Part shown: positions 55,374-64,000 of the stretch, piece after piece
How positions within the stretch are numbered: the first letter of the stretch is position 1
Layout: each line of letters begins with the position of its first letter
Assembly (NCBI GenBank): GCA_016208105.1
Contig: JACQYS010000023.1
Location: forward strand, 62,001-126,000
DNA: 64,000 nt
Direction: 5' to 3'
DNA from: Desulfovibrio sp.
GTDB lineage: Bacteria > Desulfobacterota > Desulfovibrionia > Desulfovibrionales > Desulfovibrionaceae
Notes under the pieces: model-generated
What the model saw: only the letters and a program-made list of their open reading frames with translations
Told to the model about the DNA's origin: nothing
Databases searched by the model: none
Program-made: the position numbers and the translations under genes

Positions 55374-55413
55374 AAAAAAAGAGCTCCCTGTTTCACTGCG
55401 AAACAGGGAGCTC
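55374..55413 (-). terminator. terminator of the transketolase transcript
   Basis: GAGCTCCCTGTTTC with GAAACAGGGAGCTC around ACTGC, preceded on the plus strand by seven A, so it ends in seven T on the minus strand. Confidence 0.94.
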
Positions 55414-55435
55414 ATGAGATTCAGAAGGTCAGAGA

Positions 55436-57433
55436 TCAGTCGCCAAGGGCGATGCGTTCGCGGATGAGCTTCAAGAGGTTCTCGGCGGTGAAGCCGTACT
55501 TCTCGGCCAGAAGTTCGGCCGGGGCGGAGTCGCCGAAGTGGGAGATGCCCAGCACCAGGCTGCCGCAGCCCACGTACTTGTACCACAGCTCGGGGCGTCC
55601 GGCCTCCACGGCCACGCGGCAGATGCACTCGGGCGGCAGAACCTCGTCCTTGTAGAGTTGGGGCTGCTCGTCGAAGAGCTCCATGCAGGGCATGTTCACC
55701 ACGCGCACCTTGCGCTCGGTGAGGGCTTCGGCAGCGGCCAGAACCATGGGCACCTCGGAGCCGGAAACCAGGATGATAAGGTCGGGCTTGCCGCCGGGGG
55801 CGTCGCGCAGGATGTAGCCGCCCTTTTTCGCGCCTTCGAGAACGGCCGGGTACACCGCCGGGTCCATGACCGGCAGGTTCTGGCGCGAGAGCATCATGCA
55901 GGTGGGGCGGCTGGTCTGCTTGAGCGCCGTCTCCAGGCACAGGGCGGTCTCGCGGGCGTCGGCCGGGCGCATCACCAGCATGTTGGGGATGAGCCGAAGC
56001 GCGCTCACGTGCTCGATGGGCTGGTGGGTGGGGCCGTCCTCGCCCAGCCAGAAGGAGTCGTGGGTGAAGATGTGCAGCGCGGGCAGGTGCTGCAGGGCGG
56101 ACATGCGAAGCGCGTTGCGCTCATAGTCCGAGAAGGTGAGGAAGGTGGCTCCGAAGGGGACCAGCCCGCCGTGCAGGGCGATGCCGTTGACGATGGCTCC
56201 CATGGGGAACTCGCGCACGCCGAACGAGAGGTTGCGCCCCAGGGGCTCGCAGGAGCTGAAGTTGCCCACCTTGTCGCGGAACTTGGCGGTCATGTTGGAG
56301 GGGTCCAGGTCGGCCGAGCCGCCCACGAAGATGGGCAGCTGGTCGATGAGGGCCTCCAGGCACTTGCCCCAGGCCGAGCGGGTGGCGATCTTGCTGCCGG
56401 TCTCGAAGGCGGGCCAGGAGAAGGTGCGGTTGCCGGGGTTGCGCTTCACGATGCGCCAGAGGTCCTGGAAGGCCTGGTCCTTGTCGAACTTGGCTTCGAA
56501 GGTCTTGTTCCAGGCGGCAGCCATGGCCCGAAGCTCGGGGACGCGCACGCGGAAAGCCTCCACGGCGTCCTGGGGCATGTTGAAGGTCTTGTCTTCGGGC
56601 AGGCCGAGCTTCTTCTTGGTGGCCGCGATTTCCTCGGCGGGCAGGGGCGAACCGTGGGTTTCGAAGTCGCCCTCGCGGGTGGCTGTGCCCTTGGCTATGA
56701 CGGTGTGGCCGATGATGAGGGTGGGGCGCTTGGTCTCGGCCTTGGCCTGGGCGATGGCCTTGCGGATGGCCTCGTGGTCGTGGCCGTCGATCTCGATGAC
56801 CTGCCAGCACAGACCCTCGAACACGGTCTTGTAGTTGGCGCAGTCGCAGACCTTGGTGGGGCCGGAGAGCTGGATCTGGTTGGCGTCGTAGAGCACGATG
56901 AGCTTACTAAGGCCCCAGAGCCCGGCCAGGGACGCGCTGCCCAGGGCCACGGGCTCCTGGAGGTCGCCGTCGGAGGCCAGGGCGTAGGTGAAGTGGTCGC
57001 AGACGTCGTCTCCCAGGCGGGCGCGCAGCATGCATTCGGCGGCGGCCATGCCCACTGCCATGGAGAATCCCTGGCCCAAGGGGCCTGTGGTGGCCTCCAC
57101 GCCCGGGGTGACGTGCACCTCGGGGTGGCCCGGCGTGCGGGACTTCCACTGGCGGAAGGCCTTGAGGTCGTCCAGGGTCAGAAGCCCCCGGAAGGCCAGC
57201 AGGGCGTAGAGCAGGGTGGACTCATGCCCGGCCGAGAGCACGAAGCGGTCGCGGTTGAACCACTCGGAGTCGTCGGGGGAGTAGTTCAGAAACTCCTTGA
57301 AAAGGATGTAGGCCATGTCGGCCGAAGACATTGGCCCGCCGGGATGGCCGGAATTGGCCTTGCGGGACTGGTCCATGATGAGGCCCTTGATGACGTTGAC
57401 CGCGTGGCGGTCCTTCTCGATGATCGAGGACAT
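55436..57433 (-). CDS. tkt: transketolase
   Basis: A 665-residue TPP enzyme moving two-carbon units in the pentose-phosphate path. Signatures are ANSGHPGGPMSSADMAY, VEATTGPLGQGFSMAVGMA, SDGDLQEPVALGSA (in place of the usual GDG), and THDSFWLGEDGPTHQPIE. GGAAAC and AAAGG lie before the ATG. It lies 12 bases after the stop of rpiB on the same strand. Usual TPP loop residues (Asp-Gly-Asp) appear as SDGD. Confidence 0.96.
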   Translation of the reverse strand: MSSIIEKDRHAVNVIKGLIMDQSRKANSGHPGGPMSSADMAYILFKEFLNYSPDDSEWFNRDRFVLSAGHESTLLYALLAFRGLLTLDDLKAFRQWKSRTPGHPEVHVTPGVEATTGPLGQGFSMAVGMAAAECMLRARLGDDVCDHFTYALASDGDLQEPVALGSASLAGLWGLSKLIVLYDANQIQLSGPTKVCDCANYKTVFEGLCWQVIEIDGHDHEAIRKAIAQAKAETKRPTLIIGHTVIAKGTATREGDFETHGSPLPAEEIAATKKKLGLPEDKTFNMPQDAVEAFRVRVPELRAMAAAWNKTFEAKFDKDQAFQDLWRIVKRNPGNRTFSWPAFETGSKIATRSAWGKCLEALIDQLPIFVGGSADLDPSNMTAKFRDKVGNFSSCEPLGRNLSFGVREFPMGAIVNGIALHGGLVPFGATFLTFSDYERNALRMSALQHLPALHIFTHDSFWLGEDGPTHQPIEHVSALRLIPNMLVMRPADARETALCLETALKQTSRPTCMMLSRQNLPVMDPAVYPAVLEGAKKGGYILRDAPGGKPDLIILVSGSEVPMVLAAAEALTERKVRVVNMPCMELFDEQPQLYKDEVLPPECICRVAVEAGRPELWYKYVGCGSLVLGISHFGDSAPAELLAEKYGFTAENLLKLIRERIALGD

Positions 57434-57445
57434 GGCAGTTTCCTT

Positions 57446-57880
57446 TTAAAGGTTGTCGAAGAGGTCGATGCGCCGCTGGTGCCGGCCGCCTTCGAACTGG
57501 GTGTTCAGAAAGGTTTCGGTAATGGACTCGGCCAGGCCCGGGCCCATCCAGCGCTCTCCGAGGCAGAGCACGTTGGCGTTGTTGTGCAGCCTGGTCATCC
57601 TGGCCATGTACTCGTTGGAACACAGCGCGGCCCGGATGTTCTGGCGGCGGTTGGCGGCCATGGACATGCCAAGACCGGTACCGCAAATCAGGATGCCCAG
57701 GCAATTTTTCTCGATAACCAGATCGCAGAGCTTGAAGGCGAACAGCGGGTAGTCGCAGCTGGAAAGCGAGTCCGTGCCCACGTCGACGCATGTAAATCCC
57801 ATGCCCGAGACATGCTTCTTGAGGACTTCCTTCAGGTTGAAGCCGGCGTGGTCCGAACCGAAGATGACGGGAGTACTCAT
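57446..57880 (-). CDS. rpiB: ribose-5-phosphate isomerase B
   Basis: A 144-residue isomerase interconverting ribulose-5- and ribose-5-phosphate. It starts FGSDHAGFNLKE and has GILICGTGLGMSMAANR (Cys active base) and HNNANVLCLGERWMG. AGGGGAAA precedes the ATG. The adjacent transketolase shares the pathway, and the two lie on one transcript with 12 bases between them. Confidence 0.95.
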   Translation of the reverse strand: MSTPVIFGSDHAGFNLKEVLKKHVSGMGFTCVDVGTDSLSSCDYPLFAFKLCDLVIEKNCLGILICGTGLGMSMAANRRQNIRAALCSNEYMARMTRLHNNANVLCLGERWMGPGLAESITETFLNTQFEGGRHQRRIDLFDNL

Positions 57881-57975
57881 GGCGTTTCCCCTAAAGATTT
57901 CACATTACACCCTGAAACAAGCGCCTGGATGGTCAGAAAACAAGAAGATGCTTGAGACGAAGAAAGCGTGAAACA

Positions 57976-58878
57976 TCACGGCAGTTCCGGTGCCTTGAAC
58001 TCGCCTTCCCGGTCCAGGAGAATGTGCTTGGCCTTGGGCGGGAGCGGCAGGTCCAGAAGCTGCGCTTCCATGGGGGCGGTGCCCAGGTCGAGTTTCTTCA
58101 CTCGAAAAAGCGCCTGCAGTCCGCCCGGAGTGGTCAATTGGATTTTCTGAGCCAATGGCTTTCGGCCTGGTTCCGCAGGGGTGAATTCACCCATTTCAAC
58201 GGACCAGGGTTCGATGCCCCGGCCGGTGAGATGAATGGGTTTGCCTTCGAAGTCAAGGGTGACCACCGCCACGGAGGACGATGCGGGCAGAGTGTATTCG
58301 AAGCCCTTGGCGGTTTTCTTCACGCTCTTGTAGGCTGGCGGGAAGATGAGGCCGTAGCGGCCGACGGCAAGGGCCGCGAGGTCCTTTAAGCCGAAGGGGA
58401 ACGGCATGCCGAGCTTGGACAGGGCCGCCTTCGTATCCGAGTGGGTGAAGGCCTGGTTCGACAGAGGGTATACGGCTATCCAGCCCAGGGAATCCTCCCG
58501 CCACAGGGAGAACGTCTGTCCCATGCCTGTGGAGAGGTCCAAGCGCAGGGGGCGGTCCAGGTTGCCCCAGAACTTCACCAGCAGGCGGGCGGATTTCTGG
58601 GAGCTCTGGAAACTCAAGCTGGCGTTCAAGGTGAAGGACTTGGGCTGTTCGCCTGAGCCTTCGGCGAAGGCCGACCAGAACGCCTGCGCCTGTCCGATAT
58701 CCAGCGCGGCCGGCCCGGTCTTGGGCGCGCACCCGGCCAGGGAAAGGAGAATCACCCCGGTCAGGGCCGCCAGCAGGCCAAGCCGGGAGGGCGACACAGG
58801 GGTTGGCGTCCCTGCGAAGCAGGCCAAAGAGCATGAGAACCAGCCTGGCGAACGGCGGGCGCCGGAAGCCGGGATCAT
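57976..58878 (-). CDS. outer-membrane lipoprotein of unknown function, LolB-like in layout
   Basis: A 300-residue lipoprotein. The lipobox LLSLAGC lies near residue 50 when the start is 58878, so a later start (GTG at 58797, near VSPSRLGLL) would give a more typical signal. The mature part is beta-rich with SFTLNASLSFQSSQKSARLLVKFWG and FTHSDTKAALSKLGM. It is similar in length and beta-sheet content to LolB/DUF4292-type proteins, but without a diagnostic motif. The ATG overlaps the stop of the TPR gene (ATGA), implying coupling. Confidence 0.65.
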   Translation of the reverse strand: MIPASGARRSPGWFSCSLACFAGTPTPVSPSRLGLLAALTGVILLSLAGCAPKTGPAALDIGQAQAFWSAFAEGSGEQPKSFTLNASLSFQSSQKSARLLVKFWGNLDRPLRLDLSTGMGQTFSLWREDSLGWIAVYPLSNQAFTHSDTKAALSKLGMPFPFGLKDLAALAVGRYGLIFPPAYKSVKKTAKGFEYTLPASSSVAVVTLDFEGKPIHLTGRGIEPWSVEMGEFTPAEPGRKPLAQKIQLTTPGGLQALFRVKKLDLGTAPMEAQLLDLPLPPKAKHILLDREGEFKAPELP

Positions 58879-60554
58879 TTCAGCCCTTCCAGCTTGCCGG
58901 TGATTTCGGGGGCGTTGGGAGGATTCATCTGCAAGGCCTTCTGGTATCCCCTTTCAGCTTCCTTGCGGTTTCCCATGGCCTTGGCGATGTCTCCGTAGTG
59001 CTCCCAGATGGCCGGGTCTTCGGAGGGTTTCGCCACGGCCCGCTGGATTTCGGTCCAGGCCTTCTTGAGCTCTCCGCGCTTGAAATACACCCAGGCCAAG
59101 GAATCGATGTAGTAGGGGCTTTCCGGATTGGCCATCAGGGCCTTGCCGATGAGCTCCAGGGCCCGGTCCAGGTCGCGTCCGTCCTCGGCCAGGGCGTAGC
59201 CCACGAAATTAAGGGCGTCCGGGTTGCCGGGCTCCATGGAGAGGATGCGCTCCATGACGCGCATGGATTCGGTGCGGTTCTTCAAACGTTCCAGGACCAC
59301 GCCGTAGCGGTAGAGGGCCTCGGTGTTTTCGGGCCATCTGTTCGCCGCGTCCCAGTAGATTTCCGAGGCCTTGGGCAGGTTGCCCTGCTTGTCGTACAGC
59401 ACGGCCTCGTAAAACCAGAATTCGACCCGGTCCGGGAAGAGGCTCCGGCCTTCCCTGATGAGCGGCATGGCCCTGTCGTACTGGTCGGTGTCCAGGGCAA
59501 GCTGAATGCGTGTGGTCAGGCTCTTGTCGTAGAGCTTGTGGGTCTTGGGAATCTGGGACAGAAGGTTGAAGGCCTTGTCCAGGTTCTTTTCCTTGTCCAC
59601 GGCCAGCATGGCCTGGATGAACAGCACGTCGGGATTTCCCGGCTGATCCTCGGCCAGGATCTCGAGAACCTTGGCAGCTCCCTGCTGGTAGCCTTCGTCC
59701 GCGAACATTCCCATGGCTTCGAAAAGCATGGTCCGGTCCTTGGGGGCCTTTTCCAAAAACTGGATGGCCTTGGCCTCGTTTTTCTGCTTGATGGCCAGGC
59801 GGATGAGCCTGATCCAGACTTCGGGGCCGTCTTCGCCCAAGTCGAGGATGCGCCGGTAGGCCTCCTCGGCGTGGCGGAAATCGTTGTTCTGCTCGTACAA
59901 AAAGGCCAGCTCGGACCAGGCGGCCAGAAGATTCGGGTCTTCCTTGAGGGCCTGGGTGAGCTTTTCCATGGCCTGCTTGCGCTTGCCAAGCCCCCCGTAG
60001 GCCTTGGACTCGTAATAGGACATGGCCGGGGTGCGCCTGTCCTTGGGAACTGCAGTCAGAAAATCCAGAGCCTCCTGGAACTTGCCCGCCTCCACGAGAA
60101 CCGCGCTCAATTCCTGGAGCGTGGTCTGGTCCTTGGGATGCTTGGCCAGGTATTCCCTGAGAACCTTGGTGGCCTCGTCGAAGCGGCGCTGCAGGAGATA
60201 GGAGTTGGCCAGATAGAAATGGAGAATCCTCTCGTCAGGGTACTTGGCCAAACCCTGGGCGAGCACTTCCCGGGTCTTGTCCGGATCGCCCAGGCCCCAG
60301 TGAAGGTTGGCCAGGTCTCTATAGAGTTCCGGCGAGGGGGCAAGCTCGATGAGTTTTTCCAGAACGGCCGTGGCCTGCCTGGCCTGGCCCTGTCTGCTCA
60401 GCTCCTGGTACAGGAGGAAATAATAATCCGCGGCGGCGCTCTGGCTCAGGCCTTTGGCGGTCACGTCCACGGGGGCGGTTTTCTTGGGCGCGCAGGCGGC
60501 CAGGGCCAGGGCCGCGAGCAGGGCGCATATGAATTTCTGCATGATGCGTATCAC
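58875..60554 (-). CDS. TPR-repeat lipoprotein
   Basis: A 559-residue protein with a lipoprotein signal (LLAALALAAC) and about a dozen TPR units to the end, e.g. NLHWGLGDPDKTREVLAQGL and LAYVYFKRGE-like WVYFKRGELKKAW near the C-terminus. The first codon is GTG at 60554, overlapping the rpoH stop as GTGA with AAGGAAGA upstream; the in-frame ATG at 60542 is an alternative. TPR lipoproteins often form outer-membrane assembly scaffolds. Translational coupling to rpoH and to the next lipoprotein is unusual. Confidence 0.85.
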   Translation of the reverse strand: MIRIMQKFICALLAALALAACAPKKTAPVDVTAKGLSQSAAADYYFLLYQELSRQGQARQATAVLEKLIELAPSPELYRDLANLHWGLGDPDKTREVLAQGLAKYPDERILHFYLANSYLLQRRFDEATKVLREYLAKHPKDQTTLQELSAVLVEAGKFQEALDFLTAVPKDRRTPAMSYYESKAYGGLGKRKQAMEKLTQALKEDPNLLAAWSELAFLYEQNNDFRHAEEAYRRILDLGEDGPEVWIRLIRLAIKQKNEAKAIQFLEKAPKDRTMLFEAMGMFADEGYQQGAAKVLEILAEDQPGNPDVLFIQAMLAVDKEKNLDKAFNLLSQIPKTHKLYDKSLTTRIQLALDTDQYDRAMPLIREGRSLFPDRVEFWFYEAVLYDKQGNLPKASEIYWDAANRWPENTEALYRYGVVLERLKNRTESMRVMERILSMEPGNPDALNFVGYALAEDGRDLDRALELIGKALMANPESPYYIDSLAWVYFKRGELKKAWTEIQRAVAKPSEDPAIWEHYGDIAKAMGNRKEAERGYQKALQMNPPNAPEITGKLEGLK

Positions 60555-61603
60555 TCTTCCTTACGGATCCACTCCGCGGAAAAATCGTCGATTCGTTTTG
60601 AGAAATGGTCGCGGATCTTTTCCAAAAGCCTGGTTTCGATCTGGCGGACCCGCTCGCGCGTGATGCCGTACTTGGTTCCGATCTCTCGAAGGGTGATGGG
60701 GGAGTCGGAAAGGATGCGCTGCTCCAAAAGGTCCCGTTCCTTGTCGGAAAGATCGGGCATGATGGTCTGGAGGTGCTTGTCCACGAGGCTGGCGATCTCG
60801 TCCTTGGCCAGTATTTCCTCGATGCCCGGGGTGAGCGACGGGAGATAGTCCAGGCGGGTCGACGAGGAGTCGTCTCCCAGGGTGATGTTCAAGGACAGAT
60901 CGTTGCGGGCCATGCGCTGGTCCATTTCCATCACGTCGGTCTCGGATACCTTGAGATTCTTGGAAATGTTGGTGACCGACGGGTCGAACCCCAGGGAGGT
61001 GAGGCGCTGGCGCTCCTTGTTCAGATTGTAGAACAGGGTCCGCTGGGCCTGGGTGGTGCCGATGCGCACCAGCCGCCAGTTGTCCATGATGTATTTGAGG
61101 ATGTAGGCCTTGACCCAGTACGCCGCGTAATAGGAGAACTTGATGCCTTTCTCCGGGTCGTACTTCTTCACCGCGCGCATGAGCCCCACGTTGCCTTCCT
61201 GGATGAGGTCGGCGACGTTCTGGGCCCAGCGGCGCTGGAAATCCATGGCGATCTTCACCACAAGGCGAAGATGCGACGTGACCAGCCTGAATGCCGCCTT
61301 CTGGTCCCCGTTGTCCCGGACACGCCGGGCCAGTTCGAATTCCTCGTCAGGGTTAAGCAGGGGGAACTTGCTTATCTCGCGCAGGTAGACATGCAGGTTG
61401 TCCCGGCCGGTGGCGGGAACGGTGGGAACCTTGGGGACGGGAAGATTCAGTATGTCTTCATCCAGGCCGCCCACGGAAACGTCGGAATCCTCGGAAGATT
61501 CCAGACCGTCGTCCTGGTCTGTCTCGTCTTCCGGAAGCGCGGCGTCATCGCCGTTGGCGGAAAGGAGGCTCTCCTCCTCGGGAACTTCTTTGCTGGTGCT
61601 CAT
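60551..61603 (-). CDS. rpoH: RNA polymerase sigma-32-type factor
   Basis: A 350-residue sigma-70-class factor. Region 2 is intact (LVTSHLRLVVKIAMDF, DLIQEGNVGLMRAVKKYDP, GIKFSYYAAYWVKAYI), region 3 follows, and region 4 ends with the helix-turn-helix REIGTKYGITRERVRQIE. The block ILKYIMDNWRLVRIGTTQ is typical of RpoH. An acidic N-terminal extension of about 60 residues is long for the family. ATG 61603 is taken; an alternative ATG 61639 sits immediately against AAGGA, too close. Expected role: heat-shock control of lon, clpXP and ftsH. Confidence 0.9.
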   Translation of the reverse strand: MSTSKEVPEEESLLSANGDDAALPEDETDQDDGLESSEDSDVSVGGLDEDILNLPVPKVPTVPATGRDNLHVYLREISKFPLLNPDEEFELARRVRDNGDQKAAFRLVTSHLRLVVKIAMDFQRRWAQNVADLIQEGNVGLMRAVKKYDPEKGIKFSYYAAYWVKAYILKYIMDNWRLVRIGTTQAQRTLFYNLNKERQRLTSLGFDPSVTNISKNLKVSETDVMEMDQRMARNDLSLNITLGDDSSSTRLDYLPSLTPGIEEILAKDEIASLVDKHLQTIMPDLSDKERDLLEQRILSDSPITLREIGTKYGITRERVRQIETRLLEKIRDHFSKRIDDFSAEWIRKEE

Positions 61604-61718
61604 TGTGACTGTCCGTTTAGCGAGAAACGCCTGAAGCATTCCTTCTTACGCTTTTCATTTGCCGGATTCAACGTTTTTCAGTACGACCCTAAGGCTTACG
61701 AGCCAAGGAGGAATTACG

Positions 61719-64000
61719 GTGGCGGACTTTCGCAAGGCACTTTCGGACAATTCCATCATCGTTTTTGACGGTGCCATGGGCACCCTGCTGCAGGCCAGGG
61801 GCCTCCCGCCGGGCGCTTCGCCCGAACTCTGGGGACTTGAGCACCCGGATGTGGTCCGTTCGGTGCATGAAGACTATCTCCGGGCCGGAGCCAGGGTGGT
61901 CACCACCAACACCTTCGGCGGCACCCGCTTCAAGCTGCCCTCCGGGACGGACATCAGGCGGGTAAACGCCGAGATTGCCAAGGTGGCCCGCCAGGCCGCC
62001 GGCGAGAATTGCTTTGTTGCCGGAAGCGTGGGACCCACCGGGCACTTCGTCGAGCCCCTGGGCACGCTTTCCATGCGCGAACTGGTGGACGCCTTCGCCA
62101 GGCAGATAGAGGGCCTGGCCGAGGGCGGGGTGGACCTGGTCATCGCGGAGACGCACTTCGACCTGGCCGAAGCCAAGGCCGTTGTCCTGGCCGCGCGCCA
62201 GGTGTGCGACCTGCCCGTGGCCATCCTCATGACCTTCGAGCCGGGCGGATCGCTCACCGGCACCCCGTCGGCCACCTTCGCCGACACCATGCAGAACCTG
62301 GGCGTCGATCTTCTGGGCATCAACTGCGGGCTTGGCCCCGAGCAGATGCTGGACGTTGCCCGCGACTTCCTCCCCCGCATCGACGTGCCCTTTTTCATAA
62401 AGCCCAATGCCGGCCTGCCCAGGCTGGAGAACGGTGTTACCGTATTCCCCATGGGCCCCGACGAGTTCGCCCAGGGAATGATCCCGTTTCTGGACATCGG
62501 CGCCAAATGCGTCTCCGGCTGCTGCGGGACAACCCCGGCGCATATCGGGGCCCTGGCCAAGGTGGCCGCCGGGCGCACCTGGACCAGGCCCGAGCCCGCC
62601 CAGGGCCGCCCGCTGGTGCTCACCTCCCGCTCGAAGTCGGTGTGTATCGGCGTCGGGCTTCCGGCGGTGTGCATCGGCGAGCGCATAAACCCCACCGGCA
62701 AGAAGGTGCTCACCGAAGAGCTTCAGACCGGCCAGTTCGCCGAGGCCATCCGTCTGGCCGAGGAGCAGGTGCAGGCCGGAGCCTCGGTGCTCGATGTGAA
62801 CGTGGGCGCGCCCATGGTTCAGGAAGAGGTGCTGCTGCCCGCCCTGGTCAAGCAGCTCACTGCCCGCCTGCTTACGCCGCTGTGCCTGGATTCCACCAAG
62901 CCCGAGGCCATTTCCGAAGCCCTGTGGGCTGTTCCTGGGTCCGCATTGGTTAATTCCATAAGCGGCGAGCCGGGGCGCATGGACGAGCTCGGCCCGCTGT
63001 GCAAGCTGCACGGGGCGCCGTTCATCCTTTTGCCCCTGGCTGGAAAAAAGCTGCCGGTCACGGCCTCGGAACGCATCGCGGCCATCGAGGCGCTGCTGAT
63101 TCAGGCCGAAGCCCTGGGCATCCCCAAGCGCCTCATCCTGGTGGACGCCCTGGCCCTTACCGTGTCCTCCAAACCGGAGGCCGCCCTGCACTGTTTGGAG
63201 ACCATCCGCCACTGCGCCGCGGTGTGGGGGCTGCCGACCACGCTCGGGCTCTCCAACATTTCCTTCGGGCTGCCCGCCCGCGAGCTTTTGAACGCCACGT
63301 TCCTGACCATGTGCTTGGGCGCCGGCATGGCCGCGCACATCTCCAACCCGTCCACGCCCCTGCCGCGCGAAGTTGGCCTGGCCTCGGAAGTCCTTCTGGC
63401 CAGGGACAAGCAGGCCGCAAGCTACATCGCCTCCTGCGCGGACTGGAAATACGGCGGAGTAAGCGGCGTCCAGGTCCGTGAGGCCAAGACCCAGGCGGTC
63501 ACCTCCCTGCGCGAGGCCGTCGTGGCCGGGCGCAAGGAGGCCGTTCTGTCTATGGTGGAGGAGGCCCTGAACAAGGGCCAGGAACCCATGGCCATTTTGA
63601 ACGGCGAATTGATCCCGGGCATCATGGAAGTGGGCGTTCTCTACGAGCGCAAGGAATACTTCCTGCCGCAGCTTCTGCTTTCCGCCGAAGCCATGCAGGG
63701 CGGGTATGAGCGTTTGAGCCCGCTGCTGGATGCCGCGTCCAAGGGCCAGGAGCGCGCCAAGATCGTGCTGGCCACCGTGGAGGGGGACATCCACGACATC
63801 GGCAAGAACATCGTGGGCCTGATGCTTCGAAACCACGGGTTCGACGTGATCGACCTGGGCAAGGATGTGTCGGCCGAACGCATCGTGGATTGCGCCTCCG
63901 AGACCGGGGCCAAGCTCATCGGGCTTTCGGCGCTCATGACCACCACCATGGTCCGCATGGAGGAAACGGTGAAGCTTCTTGGCCAGCGGGGCATGGACCA
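61719..64000 (+). CDS. metH: cobalamin-dependent methionine synthase, 5' part (runs off the window)
   Basis: The start is GTG 61719, with AAGGAGG seven bases upstream. The frame stays open for 760 codons to the window end. Domain 1 binds homocysteine: FDGAMGTLLQARGL, zinc ligands in INCGLG and SGCCGTTP. Domain 2 binds methyltetrahydrofolate: GERINPTGKK, ASVLDVNVGAP, LCLDSTKPEAI. Domain 3 is the cobalamin cap and binding region: ATVEGDIHDIGKNIVG, where His is the lower cobalt ligand, and ALMTTTM. The C-terminus is cut by the window. A reactivation domain, present in longer MetH, could lie beyond. Confidence 0.95.
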   Translation, partial: MADFRKALSDNSIIVFDGAMGTLLQARGLPPGASPELWGLEHPDVVRSVHEDYLRAGARVVTTNTFGGTRFKLPSGTDIRRVNAEIAKVARQAAGENCFVAGSVGPTGHFVEPLGTLSMRELVDAFARQIEGLAEGGVDLVIAETHFDLAEAKAVVLAARQVCDLPVAILMTFEPGGSLTGTPSATFADTMQNLGVDLLGINCGLGPEQMLDVARDFLPRIDVPFFIKPNAGLPRLENGVTVFPMGPDEFAQGMIPFLDIGAKCVSGCCGTTPAHIGALAKVAAGRTWTRPEPAQGRPLVLTSRSKSVCIGVGLPAVCIGERINPTGKKVLTEELQTGQFAEAIRLAEEQVQAGASVLDVNVGAPMVQEEVLLPALVKQLTARLLTPLCLDSTKPEAISEALWAVPGSALVNSISGEPGRMDELGPLCKLHGAPFILLPLAGKKLPVTASERIAAIEALLIQAEALGIPKRLILVDALALTVSSKPEAALHCLETIRHCAAVWGLPTTLGLSNISFGLPARELLNATFLTMCLGAGMAAHISNPSTPLPREVGLASEVLLARDKQAASYIASCADWKYGGVSGVQVREAKTQAVTSLREAVVAGRKEAVLSMVEEALNKGQEPMAILNGELIPGIMEVGVLYERKEYFLPQLLLSAEAMQGGYERLSPLLDAASKGQERAKIVLATVEGDIHDIGKNIVGLMLRNHGFDVIDLGKDVSAERIVDCASETGAKLIGLSALMTTTMVRMEETVKLLGQRGMD

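Noticed and set aside
55538-57955. 805-codon plus-strand open frame opposite tkt and rpiB
   Set aside because: Exact shadow of two well-supported enzymes in a GC-rich sequence; it is rich in G/A/L/V/H and has no domain.
58803-60848. 681-codon plus-strand open frame opposite the TPR gene
   Set aside because: Antisense shadow of a TPR lipoprotein; no ribosome site or motif.
61689-63836. 715-codon minus-strand open frame opposite metH
   Set aside because: metH is the obvious gene here (GTG start with AAGGAGG); the antisense frame is a composition artefact.

Overview
The window looks like a chromosomal piece of a GC-rich sulfate-reducing deltaproteobacterium of the Desulfovibrionaceae. The evidence is the joint presence of Desulfovibrio-type trimeric porins, desulfoferrodoxin beside ferritin, a membrane-type D-lactate dehydrogenase (FAD domain fused to an Fe-S domain), a four-cluster ferredoxin-like electron carrier, a KorAB-type 2-oxoacid:ferredoxin oxidoreductase and a selenocysteine tRNA. 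The species cannot be named from the sequence alone. Both ends cut genes: a porin at the left and metH at the right.

Layout. 1-2.7 kb: 3' part of a porin gene, then about 1.6 kb of low-GC decayed DNA with a broken IS5-family transposase, ending at tRNA-Sec (minus strand). 2.75-8.7 kb: a tight ftsH-folP-cdaA-cdaR-glmM block (membrane proteolysis, folate, c-di-AMP, cell-wall precursor). 9-15.3 kb: galU, priA, an HPPD-like VOC protein, and a second complete porin. 15.7-23.5 kb: two small envelope proteins, a candidate structured RNA with a strong terminator, a chemoreceptor, DUF1848 and family-3 glycosidase genes with overlapping ends, a PilZ protein and a pseudo-receiver/TPR protein. 23.9-31.2 kb: malic enzyme, a heptosyltransferase-like protein with two small partner genes that may be flagellar, an iron alcohol dehydrogenase and a histidine kinase. 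31.3-37.9 kb: the proteostasis block tig-clpP-clpX-lon. 38.3-44.1 kb: four-cluster ferredoxin, D-lactate dehydrogenase, Kef-type antiporter. 44.4-46.4 kb: three envelope genes, two with FlgO-like features. 46.7-51.8 kb: TauE/SafE transporter, desulfoferrodoxin, ferritin, KorAB, DsrE-like protein (oxygen defence and low-potential electron metabolism). 52-53.1 kb: a lower-GC pair, methyltransferase and CD3324-family HTH protein, probably acquired. 53.2-61.6 kb, minus strand: glpX, infA, RRM protein, tkt, rpiB, two lipoproteins and rpoH. 61.7 kb to end: metH.

Two dispersed repeat families link distant places. One is an about 146-bp element with terminal inverted repeats, lying just after glmM and just after the lactate dehydrogenase gene in opposite orientations. 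The other is an about 170-bp multi-hairpin element, lying between galU and priA and after the Kef antiporter gene. A cloverleaf-like structured element lies at 28,014-28,099. I did not find a clear undescribed defence or biosynthetic system. The most unusual signals are the repeats, the structured intergenic elements, the decayed island beside tRNA-Sec and the acquired CD3324/methyltransferase pair. All family assignments come from reading motifs by eye; no database search was run.
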